A DNA stretch of 64,000 bases from Sialis fuliginosa (taxonomy: Eukaryota > Arthropoda > Insecta > Megaloptera > Sialidae), in contig OY540810.1 of NCBI GenBank assembly GCA_961205875.1, forward strand, positions 5,952,001 through 6,016,000, read 5' to 3'. The notes under the pieces were generated by a model. It saw nothing but the letters and a program-made list of their open reading frames with translations. It was not told the origin of the DNA and searched no databases. This document shows positions 60,701 through 64,000 of this stretch, piece after piece (within the stretch, counting starts at the first letter, position 1; every line of letters begins with the position of its first letter). Made by a program: the position numbers and the translations under genes.

Positions 60701-62836
60701 TTCTGTTTTCACTTATCCAATCGACAACGTCTACAAAAAGATAACAACGTAACGATGAGCTCATAAAAAAGTACAACCTTGTAAAAGCTTTCGGTGTTGT
60801 CAAATGTGTTTATTTAGCATACGTATAGGCATTGACTCTATTTGTAGTTTGTCTTTTATTGGAATATACAATTTATTTAACAATTCACTTCGCTTATATA
60901 TTTATTTTTGGATGTTAACATAATATATATTATAAAGTTTTTTAAAAGACATTGAAGAATATATATAAACGTTAATTTTCATCAGTTTTGCGCCCTTGTG
61001 TTAATTCACTTGCCTTGATGTAGTATTTGTAAAAGATACGTTATAAAATTGCGAAATTACTTAAATCGTTTTTAGATGTTAATTATTTTTATATAACATC
61101 GAAGGACCAGACAATTATTTTGAAAACAGCTTAAAATGGGTTTTTGTTCTGTTTTTAAAGATAATAAGATGAATATTTTTTTTGGCATTCAACAGGGCGG
61201 ACAGCAGTACCAGCTTACTTGCGCTCTATTACTTTTTGCACATTGTTGGAAGGTTTTTAAAACAATAGTACAACTGTCATAATATAATATAAATCGAACT
61301 ATTCAAATCGGAGATATTTTATCTCTGATTCTTGTTTATCTTAAAATAAAATATCTCCGATTAAAATAGATTTATCTAAATAATATTAGAATCAGAGTCC
61401 AACAATGTGCAATTTAAAAATAAAACAAAAACAAAACAAAATTTATCCTCGACAGCCCTGTTAAGCGACAAAAATATTCATAACTATCTTCGAAAGCAAA
61501 GGAAAAAGACATGAAAAATGACATTTGTTTCAGATCTCTAAGTCAAGCCGATTTTATAAAAAAACAAAATTTTGTTATATATAGTTATTTATAGATTTTT
61601 TCAGAAAGTAAAGGAAGAAACAATACAAATTTAAAGAATGGTAAATAATATTACCTTCTTCAATATTTCTTTCGCGATGTTCCATGAATAATGTTCTTAG
61701 TTCGTCCTCTTCTAACTCCGTCCATGCTTTTTTTGATGCTCCAGAACTATTGAATAAAGAACATATTAGAGGAAAATTAAACATAAACATCTATGATATA
61801 ACTTACCTTTCTGAGTAAGATCCGTAACCGCATTCAACATCAAACGCTTCTCGGGAGTTTTTCCAGAACAACATTTCCATATATATTTTAGGATTTTTCT
61901 GCGCAATTTCGATAAATTTTTTAATGATGAATATAGCAAATTTTGCAACTTCCTATTGCAAGAAAAACATAAATAATTTGTTAAGACATTTGAGTAAACA
62001 AAAATCTAATAATTTGTTGGTTTATCGTTACTTTGCAGTTAAATAATTTTTTGTGCATACAATTTTAGAGGATGAGCTAGAACACCTATTCCATTAAAGG
62101 CAACATTATTATTTATAAACATTATATATACCGACTGTAACCATGTTATTATTAATGTTTTCCACAGACTGGTGTATATGTGTTATCATCATCTCGGATT
62201 GATAGATACAAATTTAATATTAATAACTTAAATTAGTTATTAAGAATTATCAAATGTCAAAATGATATTAATAAAGTTGTGAAAGTGTTCAAAGCATCCA
62301 ATTTCTGTAACTACATAGTTAATATTTTGTGAGATCTGACTTATGACCAAACTCGAAGACAAAATTCAACACTAACCTTTACAAGAAAAATGTATTTTCT
62401 AGTCAACCATCATGTTAACAGGAGAATAAATATTTATATATATAACATTGAAACCCCTATGTATCTGTTTCTACAACCTGTATAGAAATTTAGGGAACAG
62501 GAAGAAATTATTTAAAAATAGAATAGCTTAACTTCAAAATGACGACAATTTAATATATATCATATTTACAATCGTTCGGCGCATTTATCTGGGTAGGTAC
62601 TTAACGATCATTCATAATCTAAAAAAGCACTCACTTTATAATCGGGAGCTACATTACTCTTGAGAATCTTCTGGAACGTTCTGAATATAGAAGCTTGGAA
62701 GAGCATTGCTGGCATTTTGCAGTCCCAAGCGATCCTGTGCAGAAGTTTCACTACACAGTGGTTCATTTCGGCGGAGTTCCGATCGAAGTCTTTCAAGACG
62801 ATGGCGCACGCCTTGACGACCTTCGGATTAGCGAAT
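48728..62836 (-). CDS. timeout: timeout (TIMELESS/Tof1/Swi1 ortholog), C-terminal half
   Basis: TIMELESS proteins travel with the replisome and protect forks with TIPIN. Eight minus-strand exons, all phase-consistent, are: 62836-62635, 61952-61807, 61746-61655, 60730-60542, 60298-60152, 50252-50064, 49987-49794 and 49633-48728. They give 687 whole codons to the stop at 48728-48730. Exon 1 (FANPKVVKAC...NHCVVKLLHRIAWD) and exon 2 (MEMLFWKN, CGYGS) match the TIMELESS C-terminal helical domain. Exons 3-5 carry repeated W-x-x-E-E and basic-leucine segments (WTELEEDELRTLF; KEWVQEEIDQLRILFDE; KLLELGLIQDKKEVYKKR). Exons 7-8 hold VPLVPISEESIIAMENQTF and YWRIPSNL, the counterpart of the human PARP1-binding segment, which marks it as timeout rather than the clock paralog timeless. 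The tail is acidic with repeated DSDSD motifs. The N-terminal half lies beyond the window edge. Confidence 0.93.
51639..51773. repeat. Inverted module with GGCCAACGTTTCG arms
   Basis: CGCGTCAATTCGGTCGTGCT with ATCGGCCAACGTTTCGTG on the left is mirrored by GACGAAACGTTGGCCGATGA and CACGAACAAATTGACGCG on the right. The arms are about 39 bp around a 55-bp loop. CGAAACGTTGGCC-type strings are typical of Penelope-like and related retroelement termini. Short frames on both strands through it are shadows. Confidence 0.6.
52372..53072. mobile_element. TTAA-flanked 701-bp element (piggyBac/Kolobok-type target)
   Basis: GGGGGCAGACCCAGTT at the left end is matched exactly by AACTGGGTCTGCCCCC at the right end. 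The unit is flanked by TTAA on both sides (52368-52371 and 53073-53076). A TTAA target is characteristic of piggyBac and Kolobok families. No transposase frame is present; open frames of up to about 87 codons inside lack conserved motifs. Confidence 0.8.
54132..54446. mobile_element. Foldback element, family A, copy 2
   Basis: It starts ATGTCCGGTATTATAAAGG and ends CCTTTATAACACCGGACAT. Both arms hold GAGCTCGCAAATTT, AAGCTTGCAA, TGACAGTTC/GAACTGTCA and GATAGTTTCATGC/GCATGAAACTATTTG. It is the best-preserved copy of the family, about 315 bp, with a loop near 54260-54330. Confidence 0.8.
55583..55659. repeat. Perfect 20-bp inverted repeat with CGAAACGTCAAG
   Basis: TACTTGACGTTTCGACTCTC (55583-55602) is matched exactly in reverse complement at 55640-55659 around a 37-bp spacer. 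On the minus strand the spacer side reads CTGATATGAGAGTCGAAACG, recalling the CUGAUGA...GAAAC core of hammerhead ribozymes found in Penelope-like elements. The core has an inserted AT pair, so activity is doubtful. Confidence 0.6.
55902..56099 (+). repeat. Dispersed repeat, second copy of 9035-9223
   Basis: It matches the CrebA intron copy over about 190 bp, including GTATTGCAAAAAA, TTATGTTACCTAACG and AAAATCGGATAAGTGATTC. It is followed by CGGACAGACAGATAGATA. A 66-codon frame through it is a shadow. Confidence 0.65.
57483..57799. repeat. Degraded GC-rich inverted-repeat element
   Basis: GGGGCTAGGGGGGTGGGTCC near the left and GTTACTCCCCTAGCGACGCC followed by ACTG at the right are imperfect inverted ends. 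The right end read inward is CAGTGGCGTCGCTAGGGG, a hAT-like start. No target duplication is visible. Immediately downstream, CAGGGGTGTGCTGGAGCC (57840) looks like a further lone left end. Confidence 0.4.
58936..59216 (+). repeat. Tandem duplication, 163-bp period
   Basis: A block of about 118 bp starting TTAAAGACCCTCGCGA and ending CTACAGACTCAATTT occurs at 58936 and again at 59099, nearly identical (a few substitutions and one missing A). About 45 bp of unique sequence lies between the blocks. High identity implies a recent duplication. Confidence 0.8.
59385..59475 (+). repeat. Retroelement 3'-tail fragment
   Basis: TCTCATTAAAATTGGTTTAG and TAGTTTTTGTGTCAAGTCGG match the phrase seen at 19640-19700. 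Only a short fragment with no coding part. Confidence 0.45.
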
Positions 62837-64000
62837 CTGAGCAACAGAAGAGAGAGAGATAAATAACAGTTCTTGCTCGGGCGGTCTCTGAGGTGCACTC
62901 GATGACAGAGTTTTTGTTATAATTGGGTTTTTTGTAAGGAACATAGGCTATTTAAGTGTGTGTATTCACATACAATAATTGTCCGCAATGTGTACATCAA
63001 AATGTTTTAATAAGAATCTATACATATGCAAGCAAATAGGGTCGAAATTGTCGTGTTTCAGGTTATTCTAAATATCAGATTGAAGGAAAATAATTGGTAT
63101 AGAAGAAATAAACGGACATGAACGAGAGGGCGGGTCTCCTAATAAAATTATAAACTTATTTGTGGTTTTCATGAAATACATCTATGAATTACCCGATATT
63201 CGACAAAAGATTAAAACCGATAAAGAACATATTCCCAAAAATTAAAGTCGCTAAAAAATGTATTTTACTCTATTTTTATCCGATCGTCCTAAATTTTGTA
63301 TCTAAAAGCTCCACATAGTCTACAGAAAGAAATACGCTAAAACGATTTTTCCGACCTGGGTTACCTTTTCCTAAGTTTTATCACAAATAGTAAATATAGT
63401 TTTTCAGAAACATTATTTCGCTAAAGAGACGTAACTCCAAAGCAAACGCCGTAACTTCAGGAAATAGTGGTAATTGAAAAAGATTAATATGTAAATGCAA
63501 GCAGTAACCACTGTATATCCTTTGTGTTGTGATCTGCAGCAGTTCTCAAATTTTTTTAGAACCAGTATTTTAATATACGGAAAAACTGAATAATAAAAAT
63601 TCCTAGTTTAGCATATTATATGAAAATATAGTAAAATGTTAAGTGTAATATACAATAGTAAAATTTCCAATATTATCTGAATTATGATTACTGTCCTTTG
63701 GTTCCAATAAAGCTTAGTAATTTTTTCAGAAATATGTATAGCAAACAGTAGTAGTATACCATTTTTTCGTGTAAAAATTAAGGAAATTTTCGATATTTTT
63801 CAACATTTAAATATTTAAAGTCAAGGATTATTAAAAATCGATACATTAAATTAAAGTTATTGTGAAATTTTAAATTACGTAAAACCCCTCTGACGAATCT
63901 GCATTACCTCGTTTTAAATTCACTGCGGTTCAATGAATCGTTAAAATTAAAGAAGTTAGAATTTTACCATATTCCAAACACAAAAAAAGTTCAAGAGGTT
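62837..64000 (-). other. Upstream timeout intron, no exon recognised
   Basis: The first recognised timeout exon begins after the acceptor TTGCTCAG and needs two bases from an upstream exon. No convincing donor with an open, conserved frame was found up to the window edge. The frame ending AAAACGAG then GTAATG near 63907 has the right phase but an in-frame stop and no acceptor behind it. Confidence 0.45.

Noticed and set aside
63900-63960. Possible extra timeout exon ending KTR before FANPKVV
   Set aside because: The phase fits the next exon, but there is an in-frame stop upstream and no acceptor between it and the candidate segment.
1-64000. tRNA, rRNA, CRISPR array or operon-like structures
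   Set aside because: No cloverleaf with recognisable A and B boxes, no ribosomal core sequence and no regularly spaced repeat array were seen; the genes are spliced, which excludes a prokaryotic reading.

Overview
The window looks like nuclear DNA from an insect. It is strongly AT-rich, its genes are split by GT-AG introns, it is crowded with short inverted-repeat transposons, and three genes match well-known metazoan/insect families. The exact species or order cannot be fixed from the sequence alone; a hemipteran-like genome is only a guess. Coding DNA is under 6 percent of the window. Most short open frames are chance frames in AT-rich sequence.

Layout. 1-7.2 kb: no convincing gene; one hAT-type miniature element with a perfect target duplication, a foldback element and two GC-richer islands. 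7.2-11.5 kb (+): CrebA, a CREB3-like bZIP transcription factor, with five coding exons and a possible leader exon at a GC-rich island near 7.2 kb. 11.5-38.7 kb: gene-poor and full of transposon relics. It holds a weak two-exon minus-strand gene candidate (26.7-27.5 kb) and a GC-rich island with a good splice donor (27.7-28.0 kb), which may be the leader of the next gene. 38.7-44.4 kb (+): a secreted CAP-domain (antigen 5/venom allergen-like) protein of 240 residues in seven coding exons, with every junction phase-consistent. 44.4-48.7 kb: intergenic, with small repeats and one speculative micro-peptide. 48.7-62.8 kb (-): the 3' part of timeout (the TIMELESS/Tof1/Swi1 ortholog), eight exons giving 687 whole codons of the C-terminal half. 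A 9.9-kb intron packed with mobile elements separates the helical domain from the acidic/PARP-binding-type tail. The N-terminal half lies beyond the right edge.

The three genes have no evident shared pathway: secretory-pathway transcription control, a secreted effector or allergen-like protein, and replication-fork protection. No operon-like or gene-cluster logic is visible.

The most distinctive content is the mobile-element layer. Four hAT-type miniature elements can be bounded to the base by 8-bp target duplications. There is a 701-bp TTAA-flanked element, a 550-bp TA-flanked palindromic Tc1/mariner-like element, and foldback families built on the terminal string GGTATTATAAA that recur at least seven times. 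Two nested insertions give relative ages. Four inverted modules carry CTGATGAG or CGAAAC-type strings reminiscent of Penelope-type/hammerhead sequence. No intact transposase, RNA gene or CRISPR array was recognised.
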